The notes under the pieces: model-generated
What the model saw: the letters and a program-made list of their open reading frames with translations, nothing else
Database searches by the model: none
What the model was told of the DNA's origin: nothing
In this document: positions 8,616 to 26,800 of the stretch, piece after piece
Numbering within the stretch: the stretch's first letter is position 1
Layout of the letters: each line of letters starts with the position of its first letter
From: Saccharothrix sp. NRRL B-16314
GTDB taxonomy: Bacteria; Actinomycetota; Actinomycetes; Mycobacteriales; Pseudonocardiaceae
DNA: 64,000 bases
Assembly: GCF_000716595.1 (NCBI RefSeq)
Contig: NZ_JNXC01000028.1
Location: 35,673-99,672, forward strand
Direction of reading: 5' to 3'
Program-made: the position numbers and the translations under genes

Positions 8616-9752
8616 GTGCGGAGAACCCTGCAACTCCTCGCTGCCGCCTTGCTCGTCGTGCCCCTGCTGGTCGGAACCGCGTCCGCGGCCCCGGGGCTCG
8701 TCGAGCAAGTCCAGAAGGTCGGCGAGGACGAGGTCGTCTCGACCGTCCTCGACGGCAAGACCCGTTCCACGACGGTCGAGCGACCTGGTTCGTGGTACCT
8801 GAAAGCCCACTTCACCGGCCTGCGCCTGGTCGCGGGCGACGTGCTCACGGTGGCCGACCCGGCCGGCGCCGAGGCCTATCGCTACACCTCCGACGTGACC
8901 GCGTCGGGCACGGCCACCGTGGACGCGACCGGTTTCTGGGCGATGTCCGTGACCGGCGACAAGGCCGTGATCAGCCTCGAAGGCCGGGACGGCGGACCGG
9001 CGCACCCGGCCAGCCGGGTGACCCTCGACAAGATCACCCGCGGGTACACGGACGCGGAGATGGACGCCGCGGCGGCGATCGGGCCGCAGAGCATCTGCGG
9101 CACGAACGACTACCGCGACGCGGTCTGCTACCAGTCGAGCAACCCCACCGAGTTCGGCCGGACCAGGGCGGTCGCCAAGCTGCTGCGCAACGGCGGTTCC
9201 CTGTGCACGGCGTGGCGGGTCGGCCCGAACAACCGGATGCTGACCAACAACCACTGCTTCACCAGCGGCACGGGCATCGAGGTGTGGTTCAACTACCAGT
9301 GCCCGACGTGCGGCGGCACCACCTCCGCGACCGTCACCAAGGTGCTGGTGTCGTCGGTGCTCAAGACGAGCGCGGCGCTGGACTACACGTTGTTCAGCGT
9401 GACGAACTTCGCCGCGCTGTCGTCGTTCGGCTACCTGGAGCTGGACGCGCGGGTGCCGGCGGTCGGCGAGGAGATGTACATCGTCGGCCACCCGGCCGGG
9501 AAGCTCAAGAAGCTCTCCCTGCGTGACGACCAGAACGGCGGCGGGTACTGCGCCGTGAGCGCGGTCCGGGTGAACGGCAGCTCGTCGCAGTCCGACATCG
9601 CCTACCGCTGCGACACCGAGGGCGGCTCGTCCGGTTCGCCGGTGCTGTCCCGGCGGACGCACAAGGTGATCGGGCTGCACCACTACGGCGGCTGCCCGAA
9701 CCAGGGTGTCCGCATCGACCTGGTCTACGGCCAGATCAGCTCACTACTGTAA
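8616..9752 (+). CDS. Secreted trypsin-like serine endopeptidase
   Basis: The product has 378 residues. GTG at 8616 follows AGTGAGGTGA and opens directly into a signal peptide (residues 1-23, ending TASA). A beta-rich domain of about 150 residues precedes the protease domain and is probably a propeptide or accessory domain. The catalytic triad is visible: His213 in TNNHCF, Asp in ALDYTLF, and Ser339 in the GGSSGSP motif, the form seen in glutamyl and lysyl endopeptidases. Paired Cys flank the active-site His and Ser regions. It is an extracellular protease whose specificity is not determinable here. A strong hairpin follows. Confidence 0.87.
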   Translation: MRRTLQLLAAALLVVPLLVGTASAAPGLVEQVQKVGEDEVVSTVLDGKTRSTTVERPGSWYLKAHFTGLRLVAGDVLTVADPAGAEAYRYTSDVTASGTATVDATGFWAMSVTGDKAVISLEGRDGGPAHPASRVTLDKITRGYTDAEMDAAAAIGPQSICGTNDYRDAVCYQSSNPTEFGRTRAVAKLLRNGGSLCTAWRVGPNNRMLTNNHCFTSGTGIEVWFNYQCPTCGGTTSATVTKVLVSSVLKTSAALDYTLFSVTNFAALSSFGYLELDARVPAVGEEMYIVGHPAGKLKKLSLRDDQNGGGYCAVSAVRVNGSSSQSDIAYRCDTEGGSSGSPVLSRRTHKVIGLHHYGGCPNQGVRIDLVYGQISSLL

Positions 9753-9763
9753 GGACATCCGGT

Positions 9764-9801
9764 CGGGCCGCGTTCGGGCGCAACCAGCCGAACGCGGCCC
9801 G
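9764..9801 (+). terminator. Strong hairpin after the protease gene
   Basis: A perfect 14-bp stem (9764-9777 with 9788-9801) and a 10-nt loop lie 12 bp after the stop codon. Confidence 0.7.
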
Positions 9802-9828
9802 TCCCCCTGCCACGTCAACGTCAATAAT

Positions 9829-9854
9829 TCACCACTCGCCCGAATGGCTGGTGA
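9829..9854. promoter_or_regulatory. Inverted repeat before the M23 peptidase
   Basis: Arms TCACCA (9829-9834) and TGGTGA (9849-9854) with a 14-nt centre lie in the only AT-richer part of this gap, about 65 bp before the start. It could be an operator or a leader stem. Confidence 0.25.
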
Positions 9855-9917
9855 TTTTCTACCCGACCGTGTCGACACTGGGACGTCCCTGCAACCGCCC
9901 TTCCGCCGGAGGCTGCC

Positions 9918-11099
9918 ATGATCCCTCGTCTGCTCGCCGGGGCGTCCCTCGCCACCTTGCTGATCGCCACACCGCTCGTCTCCCCCACCGCGGCCTCCGC
10001 CGCGCCCGATCCCGCCGCGACCAACCCCGCCGACCTGAACTCCGTGGTGGTCGCGGAGATGCGCGAACGCGGCGCCTCGATCGCCGACACCAGCCGGACC
10101 GCCAAGGTGAACGCCACCAGGCAGGCCGGCGAGTGGGCGTTCGGCACCGCTGTGCTGACCACCGCGGCCGGCTCCGACGACCACCCGGAAGGCTGGCTGT
10201 TCGTCGCCCACCGGGCCAAGGGCGCGTGGACGGTGGCGCTCGAAGGCGAGCCCGCGTTCGCCGACCTGACGTCGCGCGCGCCGATCGTGCCCGCCGAAGA
10301 ACGCACGTTGCTGGCCGAACAGGACGGCCGCCAGATCGGCACCACCAGCGCCACCGACGGGCGCACCGGCATGGCGTTGCCGTGGGCGGTCGGGCAGACC
10401 TGGTCCATGTGGGGCGGGCCGCACGGCTGGTCCGGCACCGCCGCGCCGTGGAGCTCGCTCGACCTCGCCGGCGGTGACCAGCGCGTGCTCGCCACCCGCG
10501 GCGGCACCGCGTACACGATGTGCACCGGGTGGATCCGGGTGATCCACGACCGCGGTTACTCCACCGACTACTACCACCTGTGGAACAGCATCAACGTCAA
10601 CGGCGCGGGCGTGAGCCAGGGGACGTTCCTCGGCCACACGGGCACGGACGTCACGTGCGGCGGGTCGGCGTCGGGGCGGCACGTGCACTTCGGGTTGCGG
10701 CAGAACAGCGCCTACATCGGCATCGCCCAGCACAACATCGGCAAGTGGGTGCCACAGAACGGCGGCGCCGCCTACCAGGGCTCGGCGTTGCACGGCAGCG
10801 CGCGCGTCTACGCCGGTGGTGCGCTGTACAACTACGGCGCGCTCGGCTTCACGCAGGGCATCATCGACGCCAACGGCGGCGGGTCTGTCAACAAGCGCAC
10901 CGGCCCCGGCACCGGTTACGGCGTCGCGGGTTCCGTGGGCGACGGCGCCACCGTCACCGTCTCCTGCTCCGCGAACGGGACGTCGCACACCGGCCGGTGG
11001 GGCACCACCAGCCTGTGGAACCGGCTCAGCGACGGCACCTGGGTCACCGACGCCTTCATGTGGACCGGCGTGAACGGCCCGATCAACGGCTGGTGCTGA
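9918..11099 (+). CDS. Secreted LasA-like M23 metallopeptidase
   Basis: The product has 393 residues. GGAGGCTGCC precedes ATG at 9918, and the signal peptide ends near ASA at about residue 30. The peptidase part contains the M23-type tail motif GRHVHFGL (HxH zinc and catalytic His) and a YYHLWN motif, and its layout resembles staphylolytic LasA rather than the lysostaphin subgroup. The C-terminal about 80 residues (from the KRTGPGTGY segment) look like a bacterial SH3 domain for wall binding. It probably cleaves peptidoglycan cross-bridges or Gly-rich peptides outside the cell. The neighbouring serine protease and lipase suggest a degradative secreted set. Confidence 0.82.
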   Translation: MIPRLLAGASLATLLIATPLVSPTAASAAPDPAATNPADLNSVVVAEMRERGASIADTSRTAKVNATRQAGEWAFGTAVLTTAAGSDDHPEGWLFVAHRAKGAWTVALEGEPAFADLTSRAPIVPAEERTLLAEQDGRQIGTTSATDGRTGMALPWAVGQTWSMWGGPHGWSGTAAPWSSLDLAGGDQRVLATRGGTAYTMCTGWIRVIHDRGYSTDYYHLWNSINVNGAGVSQGTFLGHTGTDVTCGGSASGRHVHFGLRQNSAYIGIAQHNIGKWVPQNGGAAYQGSALHGSARVYAGGALYNYGALGFTQGIIDANGGGSVNKRTGPGTGYGVAGSVGDGATVTVSCSANGTSHTGRWGTTSLWNRLSDGTWVTDAFMWTGVNGPINGWC

Positions 11100-11190
11100 T
11101 AGCGCGTCGCACCAGGAGTTGTTCGACGTGACGCGCCACTTGGTCGGCTGTCGCGGATCGTCCGCCGGCGCACCTGATCGGTGGTGACCT

Positions 11191-11231
11191 GTCGGCGGGC
11201 GCGGACGGTGCTGCTGTCCGCGCCCGCCGAC
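11191..11231 (+). terminator. Perfect 16-bp hairpin
   Basis: GTCGGCGGGCGCGGAC (11191-11206) pairs perfectly with 11216-11231 across a 9-nt loop. It lies 92 bp after the M23 stop and before the next start. It is the strongest simple terminator in the left part of the window. Confidence 0.75.
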
Positions 11232-11283
11232 GACGAGTTCGGCTCGCCGAACGTCGCTTGGCGCGGCGCTAAGGTGCGTCCCC

Positions 11284-12639
11284 GTGGATGCTGCTGATCT
11301 CGAGTACCGAGCCCGGTCCTTGTCCGGCTGCATACCTCCACTCCTGGTCTCCCGGCTTCTCGAGCTCGGCCACAGGAAGGAAGTGGAGTTCCAGGCTCGC
11401 CGCGGGGAATGGTTCTGCGCGCGCGAGTGGGCACGGCTGCTCGGTGACCAGGGGCGGCAGGCCGAGGCGTTGGAGGTGCTCGCTCCGTACGTCGCCACGG
11501 GCTGGTGGCCGGCCGCCCACGCCCAGGCGGAACTGCTGGAGAGCTGGGGACGGGCAGAGGAGGCGATCGCCCTGGCCCGACCGCACGCCGCGGCCGGAGG
11601 GCTCTCGCTGGAGTTCTTCGGGCGGCTGCTGGCCCGGCACGGACATCAGGACGAGGCGCTCGTGTTGTTGAGCGCCGGAATCGAAGACCGGTTGATCGCC
11701 ACCGCTCTGGTGGAGGTTGCCGAGGGAGCGGGCAGGGACGAGGACATCGCCGCGCTGCTGGTCGCACGAATTCCGGTCGAGCACCGACGCGAAGACCTCT
11801 CGTGCCGGAGCGGCCTCCACCCGGACACGGCGATCGGCCTGCTCGCGGCGATCCGCGAACGCCAGGGGCGCGTCGACGATGCGATCGCCCTGCTGCGCAC
11901 CCGGCAGCACATCACCGCCGTGAACGGCCACGACCAGTTGGCCGACCTGTTCGCGAGGCATGACCGGATCGGGGAACTGCGCGGGTACGCGGCGTCCGAG
12001 TACCACGGGCACGCCGCGAAGCGCCTGGCCGAGGTGTTGGAGGGGCGCGGCGACGTGGAAGGCGCGATCGCCGTGTACCGGGAGCCGGGCGACTCACCTG
12101 CGCGTCTGCACCACGGTTCGGTCCGACTGGCGGAACTCCTGGCCCGGCGTGGCCGGGGCGACGAGGCGATCGCGGTGATGCGCGTGGTCGCGGACTCCCC
12201 CGGTGGCGCGGAGGACTGGATCGTCGACACGCTGTGCACCCTGTACGCCGACCACAGCCGCGCCCGGGACGGCCTGGCCTACCTCGACACCCTCACGGCG
12301 CGCCGCGACGGCGAGGAGGAGTGGGCCTTCTTCAGGCTGCGGCTTCGGCTCCTGGCCGGCTGCGGATCGCTCGATGACGCAATCGCGCAGGCACGTACGC
12401 ACCCGGAGCGCGACACCTGGTACGCGGCCCGGACCATCTCCGACCTGCTCGCCGAGGCCGGTCGGACCGAGGAGGCGGTCACGGCCCTGGAAGCGCACCC
12501 TCCCGCCAACTCCACCGTGCTGGCGGGGCACCTCGTCGACCTCGGTCGGATCAAGGACGCGGTGGCAGTCCTCCAGCGCGAGCCCGAGCCCGTCGTTCCT
12601 CCCTGGACGGACGCTTTCCCCACCGAACCCCCGTTCTGA
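11284..12639 (+). CDS. TPR-like helical repeat protein
   Basis: The product has 451 residues and a GTG start at 11284. The whole sequence is built of degenerate helix pairs of about 34 residues with recurring patterns such as LLGDQGRQAEALEVL, LLARRGRGDEAIAVM and LLAEAGRTEEAVTAL, typical of tetratricopeptide-type solenoids. Roughly ten repeats can be traced. There is no signal peptide, TM helix or enzyme motif. Actinomycete genomes carry many such proteins of unknown partner. A role as a cytoplasmic scaffold is inferred. It converges with the CBM2-kinase gene. Confidence 0.7.
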   Translation: MDAADLEYRARSLSGCIPPLLVSRLLELGHRKEVEFQARRGEWFCAREWARLLGDQGRQAEALEVLAPYVATGWWPAAHAQAELLESWGRAEEAIALARPHAAAGGLSLEFFGRLLARHGHQDEALVLLSAGIEDRLIATALVEVAEGAGRDEDIAALLVARIPVEHRREDLSCRSGLHPDTAIGLLAAIRERQGRVDDAIALLRTRQHITAVNGHDQLADLFARHDRIGELRGYAASEYHGHAAKRLAEVLEGRGDVEGAIAVYREPGDSPARLHHGSVRLAELLARRGRGDEAIAVMRVVADSPGGAEDWIVDTLCTLYADHSRARDGLAYLDTLTARRDGEEEWAFFRLRLRLLAGCGSLDDAIAQARTHPERDTWYAARTISDLLAEAGRTEEAVTALEAHPPANSTVLAGHLVDLGRIKDAVAVLQREPEPVVPPWTDAFPTEPPF

Positions 12640-12702
12640 CACCGCACCCGGTGGGCCGGCGGTCGAACGCTCGATCCGGTCGGGCTGTGTGCCGCTCCGC
12701 GT

Positions 12703-14130
12703 TCACCTCACCCTGGCGCCGGACGTGCAGGTCACGTCCGGGTTCGGTGTCGCGGGGCCGTTGGCGGTGAAGCCGAACGTGGTGGAGCCGTCCACGGGCA
12801 CTTTCGCGTTGTGGTCGGCGTTGAAAACCCTCACCGACCCGGCTTCCGCGGTGAACGTGCCGTTCCACAGGTTGCTGATCACGTGGCCGGTCGGCTGGGG
12901 CCAGGTCACGGTCCACCCGCCGAGAGCGCGCTCGGCGGCGTTGCGCACCGTCACCAGGGCCTGGTAACCGCCCGGCCAGGAGTTTGTGATCTTGAGGTCG
13001 GCGTCGCAGTCGGCCGACGACGTCGCCGAGTCGGTCTGCACCGCGTCGTCGTCCGCGGAAGCGGTCGTCACGGGAACGGTCGTCGCGGGAACGGCGGACG
13101 AACTGGTGTTGCTCGTCGGGGCGGGCAGGGCGTTGTCGGCCGGTTCGTCGTCCCCCACGAGGTCGACGACCACCACACCGCCGACGACCAGCGCCGCCGC
13201 ACCGGCCGCCAACGCGATCCTCCGCCAGGGCACCCGACGAGGCATGACCAGCGGCATCGTGTCCCGAACCGGCTCCGCTACCTGCTCCGCGACCGGTTCC
13301 GGCTCCGGCTCGGCGAAGGGCAGCGCCCGGCCCTCCACGACCGCGCCCAGCAGACCGTGCAGCTCGGCCATCGTCGGCCGCTCCAACGGCTCGCGCACCA
13401 GCACCCGCATCAGCACGTCACCCAACGGACCGGGGAACCGCAGCGGCGCCACCTCCGCCTCCGACACCCGCCGCAGCAACGCGTAGGGGTTGTCGGTGGT
13501 GCCGAACGGCGGGTGGCCTTCGAGCGCCGCGAACAGCGTCGCGCCCAGCGAGTACACGTCGGACGCGAACACCGCGTCCTCCCCCGCCGCCACCTCGGGC
13601 GCGAGGAACGCGGGCGTGCCGACGATGGCCCGCGCGTCCGTCACCGTGCCCTCGCCGATGGCCCGCGCGATGCCGAAGTCGGCGATCTTCGCGGTGCCGT
13701 CGTCGGCCAGCAGGATGTTGAACGTCGAGACGTCCCGGTGCACGATCCCCGCCGCGTGCGCCGCTGCCAGCGCCGACGCGACCTGCCACCCGACCCCCGC
13801 GACCAGGGCTTCCGGCAGCGGACCGCGCTCGTCGACCAGCTCGGCCAACGTCCGCGACGGCAGGTACTCCATCACCAGGCAGGGCTTGCCACCGTGCTCC
13901 ACGACGTCGTGCACGGTCACCGCGTGCGGGTGCCGCAACCGGGCCGCGACCCGACCCTCCCGCAACGTCCGGCCCACCGCGTCCGCCGAGTCACCAGCGC
14001 CGAGGAACTTGACCGCGACCGCGCGCCCCAGCCGCTCGTCGCGCGCCCGCCAGACGACACCACCGGCACCACGCCCGACCAACGCCACAAGCCGATACCG
14101 CCCGGCGATGAGCTCGTCCCGTTCCGACAC
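12703..14130 (-). CDS. Receptor Ser/Thr kinase with extracellular CBM2 domain
   Basis: The product has 475 residues. The kinase domain (about residues 10-270) has the ATP Lys in VAVKFL, the HRD catalytic Asp, DFG and an APE-type motif. However, the catalytic loop reads HRDVSTFN, with Ser in place of the Lys found in normal HRDxKxxN loops, so the catalytic rate may be changed. A cytoplasmic Glu/Pro linker and one TM helix (about 303-325) lead to a Ser/Thr stalk. The last about 105 residues match carbohydrate-binding module family 2: NSWPGGYQALVTVRN, the Trp pair in GGWTVTW, SNLWNGT and a C-terminal Cys pair. The protein probably senses cellulose, chitin or another beta-glycan outside and signals inward. 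The GTG start lacks a clear Shine-Dalgarno. Confidence 0.85.
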   Translation of the reverse strand: MSERDELIAGRYRLVALVGRGAGGVVWRARDERLGRAVAVKFLGAGDSADAVGRTLREGRVAARLRHPHAVTVHDVVEHGGKPCLVMEYLPSRTLAELVDERGPLPEALVAGVGWQVASALAAAHAAGIVHRDVSTFNILLADDGTAKIADFGIARAIGEGTVTDARAIVGTPAFLAPEVAAGEDAVFASDVYSLGATLFAALEGHPPFGTTDNPYALLRRVSEAEVAPLRFPGPLGDVLMRVLVREPLERPTMAELHGLLGAVVEGRALPFAEPEPEPVAEQVAEPVRDTMPLVMPRRVPWRRIALAAGAAALVVGGVVVVDLVGDDEPADNALPAPTSNTSSSAVPATTVPVTTASADDDAVQTDSATSSADCDADLKITNSWPGGYQALVTVRNAAERALGGWTVTWPQPTGHVISNLWNGTFTAEAGSVRVFNADHNAKVPVDGSTTFGFTANGPATPNPDVTCTSGARVR

Positions 14131-14216
14131 AGACAGACGCTACTTCGACACCCGACCCACCGGCCACCCTCATCCGTCGGACACCGAAATTGATCACTCA
14201 GCGTAATCGACGCGAA

Positions 14217-14277
14217 CGGCCGGATCGGGACGGCGTCCGCGCGGGGTTCCCGCGCTTCCGCCATTCCGATCCGGCCG
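14217..14277 (-). terminator. Nested hairpin ending the PKS operon
   Basis: Outer 12-bp arms CGGCCGGATCGG (14217-14228) and CCGATCCGGCCG (14266-14277) enclose an inner 7-bp stem GCGCGGG/CCCGCGC with a 3-nt loop. It lies 19 bp past the stop of the last PKS-operon gene. Confidence 0.75.
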
Positions 14278-14296
14278 CTTCCACCAACCGAACCGC

Positions 14297-15463
14297 TTAC
14301 GTCCGCCGTGGCACCGGCACGACGTAGCGACCGAACACCAGCTCGCGCAGCACGTCGTCCCCGCCCTCGACGATCGAGACGTACCGGATGTCCCGCATGA
14401 GCTTCCCGATCGGCATGTCGTTGGTGTAGCCGAGCCCGCCGAACATCTCCGAGCCGACGCTCGCCACGTCCCAGCCCGCCTGCCCGCAGAACATCTTCGC
14501 GGTCAGCGCCGACTTCACCGTGCCCTGCCGGTTGAACAGCGCCGGCGCGTCCGGGTCGGCCATGATCTTGTCGAAGTCGCGGGCCGAGCGGAGCAGGTGG
14601 CTCTTCATGACGTCGATCTGCATCTCCATCTGGCCCAGCCGCTGCGCGAACACCGGGCTCTCCAGGAGCGTGCCGTCGCGGAACGGCTTCGTCTTGGCGT
14701 AGTTCATGCAGTGGTCGCGGATGCGCCGCGCGATGCCGAGCGCCGTGGTCGCGATCAGGATGCGGCTGGCGTTCAGGCCGATCTCCAGCAGGCGCAGGCC
14801 GGAACCCGCGAGCTGGTTGGCGGCTGGCACCCGGACGTCCTTCAACGACACCTGGTACGTGTGCGACGCGCGGAGGCCGATGACGTCCCACCGCTTGACG
14901 ATCTCCACCCCCGGCGTGCCGCGCGGCACCACGATGGCCGGGTAGTCCTCCGGGTCGTCCGCCGAGCGGGCGATGACCACGAGGAAGTCGGCGAAGTCCG
15001 TGTTGGTGGAGAAGAACTTCTCGCCGTTGAGGACGAGGTCGCCGCCGTCCTTCGCGACCATGGTCTCGATCTTGCCGAGCTCGCTGCCCGCGGTGCGCTC
15101 GCTGCCGAGCGACGCGCAGAACGTGCCGCCCGCCGCCATCGGGGCCAGGTACCGCTGCTTCAGCTCGTCCGACCCGTACAGCTGCACCATCGTGGTGCCG
15201 AGGATCGAGATGAACAGCGTGAAGGCCACGCCCGCGTCACCGTAGGACAGCTCGTTGACGATCTCGACGCTGTCCTCCAGCGTGAGCCCGCGGCCACCCA
15301 GCTCCTCCGGCAGCCACCAGTTCGCCAGGCCGGTCTCGCGGAACTTCTCGTACACCTCCAACGGCTTGTCGGTCAGCTCGTCGAGTCGCGCCTCGTCGGT
15401 GCCGAGCTCATCCCGGACGAACCGGCGCACGGCCTTAAGGTCTTCTGCCTTCATCGGTCCCAT
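14297..15463 (-). CDS. Acyl-CoA dehydrogenase of the PKS operon
   Basis: The product has 388 residues from ATG 15463, with a second in-frame ATG at 15454 behind GGGACC that is also possible. Length and layout are those of a normal FAD acyl-CoA dehydrogenase: helical N-terminal domain, beta domain with a [14 protein letters not shown] segment, and C-terminal helical domain with [11 protein letters not shown], whose Glu occupies the usual catalytic-base region. It starts 4 bp after the PKS-A stop, so it is surely co-transcribed. Such enzymes in PKS clusters desaturate a starter or extender precursor or a carrier-bound chain; FkbI-like and TcsD-like enzymes are precedents. Which of these applies cannot be read from sequence. 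It is the only tailoring-type gene in the operon. Confidence 0.85.
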   Translation of the reverse strand: MGPMKAEDLKAVRRFVRDELGTDEARLDELTDKPLEVYEKFRETGLANWWLPEELGGRGLTLEDSVEIVNELSYGDAGVAFTLFISILGTTMVQLYGSDELKQRYLAPMAAGGTFCASLGSERTAGSELGKIETMVAKDGGDLVLNGEKFFSTNTDFADFLVVIARSADDPEDYPAIVVPRGTPGVEIVKRWDVIGLRASHTYQVSLKDVRVPAANQLAGSGLRLLEIGLNASRILIATTALGIARRIRDHCMNYAKTKPFRDGTLLESPVFAQRLGQMEMQIDVMKSHLLRSARDFDKIMADPDAPALFNRQGTVKSALTAKMFCGQAGWDVASVGSEMFGGLGYTNDMPIGKLMRDIRYVSIVEGGDDVLRELVFGRYVVPVPRRT

Positions 15464-15467
15464 CACT

Positions 15468-23614
<8,147 letters not shown>

Positions 23615-23615
<1 letters not shown>

Positions 23616-23833
23616 CACTTCACACCTTCCCCAGCAGTGCAACGGCAGTTCATCGATCCGGTGCTCAGCCGGAGGTGGTCGAGCCGACGCCGGACGACGA
23701 CCCGTCCGGCGACGACACGCCCGCGCGCCCCGACGCGGCCCGCGTCCCGGTCGGCAGCCCGACCCGGACCGGCGCCCGCCCCACCAGCGGGGGTGGTGCG
23801 CCGGTCCGCACTCGTCTCTCTGTCCTTCGTCAT
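23615..23833 (-). CDS. Doubtful 72-codon ORF in the PKS-B/PKS-A gap
   Basis: A 72-residue Arg/Gly/Ala-rich frame fills most of the 250-bp gap between PKS-B and PKS-A. Its TGA overlaps the PKS-A ATG (TGATG), which would allow translational coupling. It has no recognisable domain or convincing Shine-Dalgarno and a composition typical of chance frames. It may only be spacer. Confidence 0.2.
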
Positions 23834-23865
23834 CGCCCGGCCCGTCTTGCCTGGTCCGTCGTTCC

Positions 23866-26800
23866 TCAGTCGAACTGGGCGTCGATCAGCTTCAGGATCT
23901 CGTCCGCGGTGGTGGCGGACTCGATCCCGGAGGCCGTCGACTGGCCCTCGGAGAGGGATGCCAGCAGGGTGCGCAGCCGGCCGGCCACGCGCTGCTTCTC
24001 CTCGGCCGCGGCCTCGGCGAGCATCTCCTCCAGCTGCTTCAGCTCCGCCTCGAACGGCGGTTCCGGCGCAGCGGTGACGCCGACGACCTTCGTCAGCAGG
24101 AACCGCGTGATCGCGGTCGGCGTCGGGTGGTCGAAGACCAGGGTCGCGGGCAACCGCAGCCCGGTGGCCTGGGTCAACCGGTTCCGCAGCCCGACCGCCG
24201 CCAGCGAGTCGAACCCGAGGTCCTGGAACGGCCGGTCCGGTCCGACCGCGGCGGACGACGTGTGGCCGAGCACAGCCGCGACGTGCGTCCGCACCATGGC
24301 CAGCACGACCTTCTCCCGCTCCGACTCCGGCACCTCGGCGAGCCGCTGCTCCAGCGACCCGCTCGCGGTGGGCTCGGTCCGCTGCTGCTGCTGCTCCGGC
24401 ATCCGGACCAGCCCGCGCAGGAGGTGCGGCAGCAAGCCCGCACGTCCCTGCACCCGCAACGCGGCCGGGTCGAGCTTCACCGGCGCCAGCAGCGCCGCGT
24501 CCACCCCTCGGCTCTGGTCGAACAGGTCGAGCCCGGTCTCGGCGGACAGCGCGATGACGCCCATCTTCTCCAGCCGCGCCAGGTCCGTCGCGTCGAGCTC
24601 ACCGGTCATGTCGGTGGCCTCGGCCCACAGGCCCCACGCGAGCGACGTCGCGGGCAGGCCCTCGGCCCGCCGTTTCGCCGCGAGCGCGTCGAGCACCGCG
24701 TTCGCCGCCGCGTAGTTCGCCTGGCCGGGGCTGCCGATCAAGGCGGCGACCGACGAGAACAGCACGAACGCGGACAGCTCCAGCCCCGCGGTCAGCTCGT
24801 GCAGGTGCAGCGCGGCGTCGACCTTCGGCCGCATCACCCGCTCGACCCGCTCGGCCGTCAGCGACTCCAGCACACCGTCGTCCAGCACGCCCGCCGCGTG
24901 GACCACCGCGGTCAGCGGCTGGTCCAGCGAGTTCAGCAGGTCGACCAGCTGACCCCGGTCGGAGACGTCGCACGCCGCGACGCGGACGTCGCAGCCCATC
25001 GCCTCCAGCTCGGTGACCAGCTTGCCCGCGCCCGTCGCGGCCGGACCGCGACGGCTCACCAGCAGCAGGTGCTTCACGCCGTGCCGCTCGGCCAGGTGCC
25101 GGGCGAACAACGCGCCCAGCCCGCCGGTGCCGCCGGTGATCAGCACGATGCCGCCCGCGTCCAGCGGCCGTCCGGGAACGGGCTCGTCGGCCTTCGCGAG
25201 CCGTGGCGCCAGCGCCCGGCCCGACCGGACCGCGATCTGCGGCTCGCCGGTTTCGAGCAGCGCGCCCCAGTCGGGCTCGGTGCTCCCGTCGAGGTCCACG
25301 AGCAGGAACCGGCCCGGGTGCTCCGACTGCGCGCTGTGCACGAGACCCCAGACCGGGGCCTGCGTGAGGTCCGCGGTCTCGGCGCCCACGGCGATCGCGC
25401 CCCGGGTGAGCACGACCAGTCGCGCGTCACCCAGCCGGTCACTGGCCAGCCACTGGCGCAGCAGCTCCAACGCCTTCACCGCCGCGCCGCGTGCGGCGTC
25501 GGCCGCGTCACCCGAGGGCGCGTCGACCGTGGCGATGACGACGTCCGGCGCCGCGGCGCCCTCCGCCAGCTTCCGCTCCAGCGCGGCCAGGTCCGCGAAC
25601 CGCTCGCCGGAGGTCAGCCCGACCTCGCCCAGGATCGCGACCCCGCCCGGGATCTTGGCCTGCGAGGGAGCCGCCGCGACGACCGGGACGGACACCCACT
25701 CCACCTGGTACAGCGACTTGGGGCCGTTGCGCCGTGCCGCTTCGAGGTGCGCCTGCTCGACCGGACGGACGTCCAGCCGGTCGACGTTCGCGACCGGCTC
25801 GCCGTCGTCGCCGACGATGGTGAGGCGCAGCGCGGCGTCGCCGGCCAGCCCGATGCGCACCCGCAGGCGGGTGTGCCCGGTCCGGTCCAGCCGCACGCCG
25901 GACCAGGAGAACGGCAGCCCGCCCGAGTCTTCGCCGCTGCCGCCCAGCATGCCGAGACCGCCGTGCAGGGCGGAGTCGAACAACGCCGGGTGCACGCCGA
26001 AGCCTTCGGCGGAACCGGCCACGTCGGGCAGCACCAGCTCGGTGTAGACGTCGTCGCCGACCCGCCAGGCCGACCGCACGGCGCGGAACGCCGGGCCGTA
26101 GTCGAAGCCCAGGTCGGTCAGCTTCGCGTGGTCGCTCACCCTGGCGTAGAGGTCTTCCACGGTCAGCGGCTCGGCGCCCGCCGGCGGCCACTGGAGCGGG
26201 AACGGCTCGACCGGAGCGGCGTGCGCGGTCAGCCAGCCACGACCGTGGCAGGTGGTCTCGCGCTGCTCCTCGTCACCGCCCTCGGGCCGGCTGTAGACCG
26301 CCACCTGGCGACGACCGCCTTCCACGGCCGGACCCACCGTGACCTGGACCTGGAGCGTGACGTCGTCCTCCAGCAGCAGCGGCGCCTCCAGCACCAGCTC
26401 GTCCAGGACCGGGCAGCCCACCTGGCGACCGGCCGTCAACGCCATCTCGACCAGCGCCGTCCCCGGCACCAGCACGATGCCGAACACCACGTGGTCCCGC
26501 GTCCACGGCTGCGACTCCTGCGACATCCGGCCCGTGAAGACCCACTCGTCGCGGTCCGCGACCTGCACGGCCGCCGACAGGATCGGGTGCTCGACGCCGA
26601 CCTGCCCGGCCGACGCGACGTCACTGGAACCGGCGCCCGGCGTGAGCCAGAAGCGGTCGCGCTGGAACGCGTAGGTCGGCAGCGCGATCCGCCGCACGTC
26701 GCTGTCGGCGTAGTAGGCGGACCAGTCCACCGCCACACCCGCGACGTGGGCCTCGGCCAGCGACGTGGCGAACCGCTCCATGCCGCCTTCGTTGCGGCGC

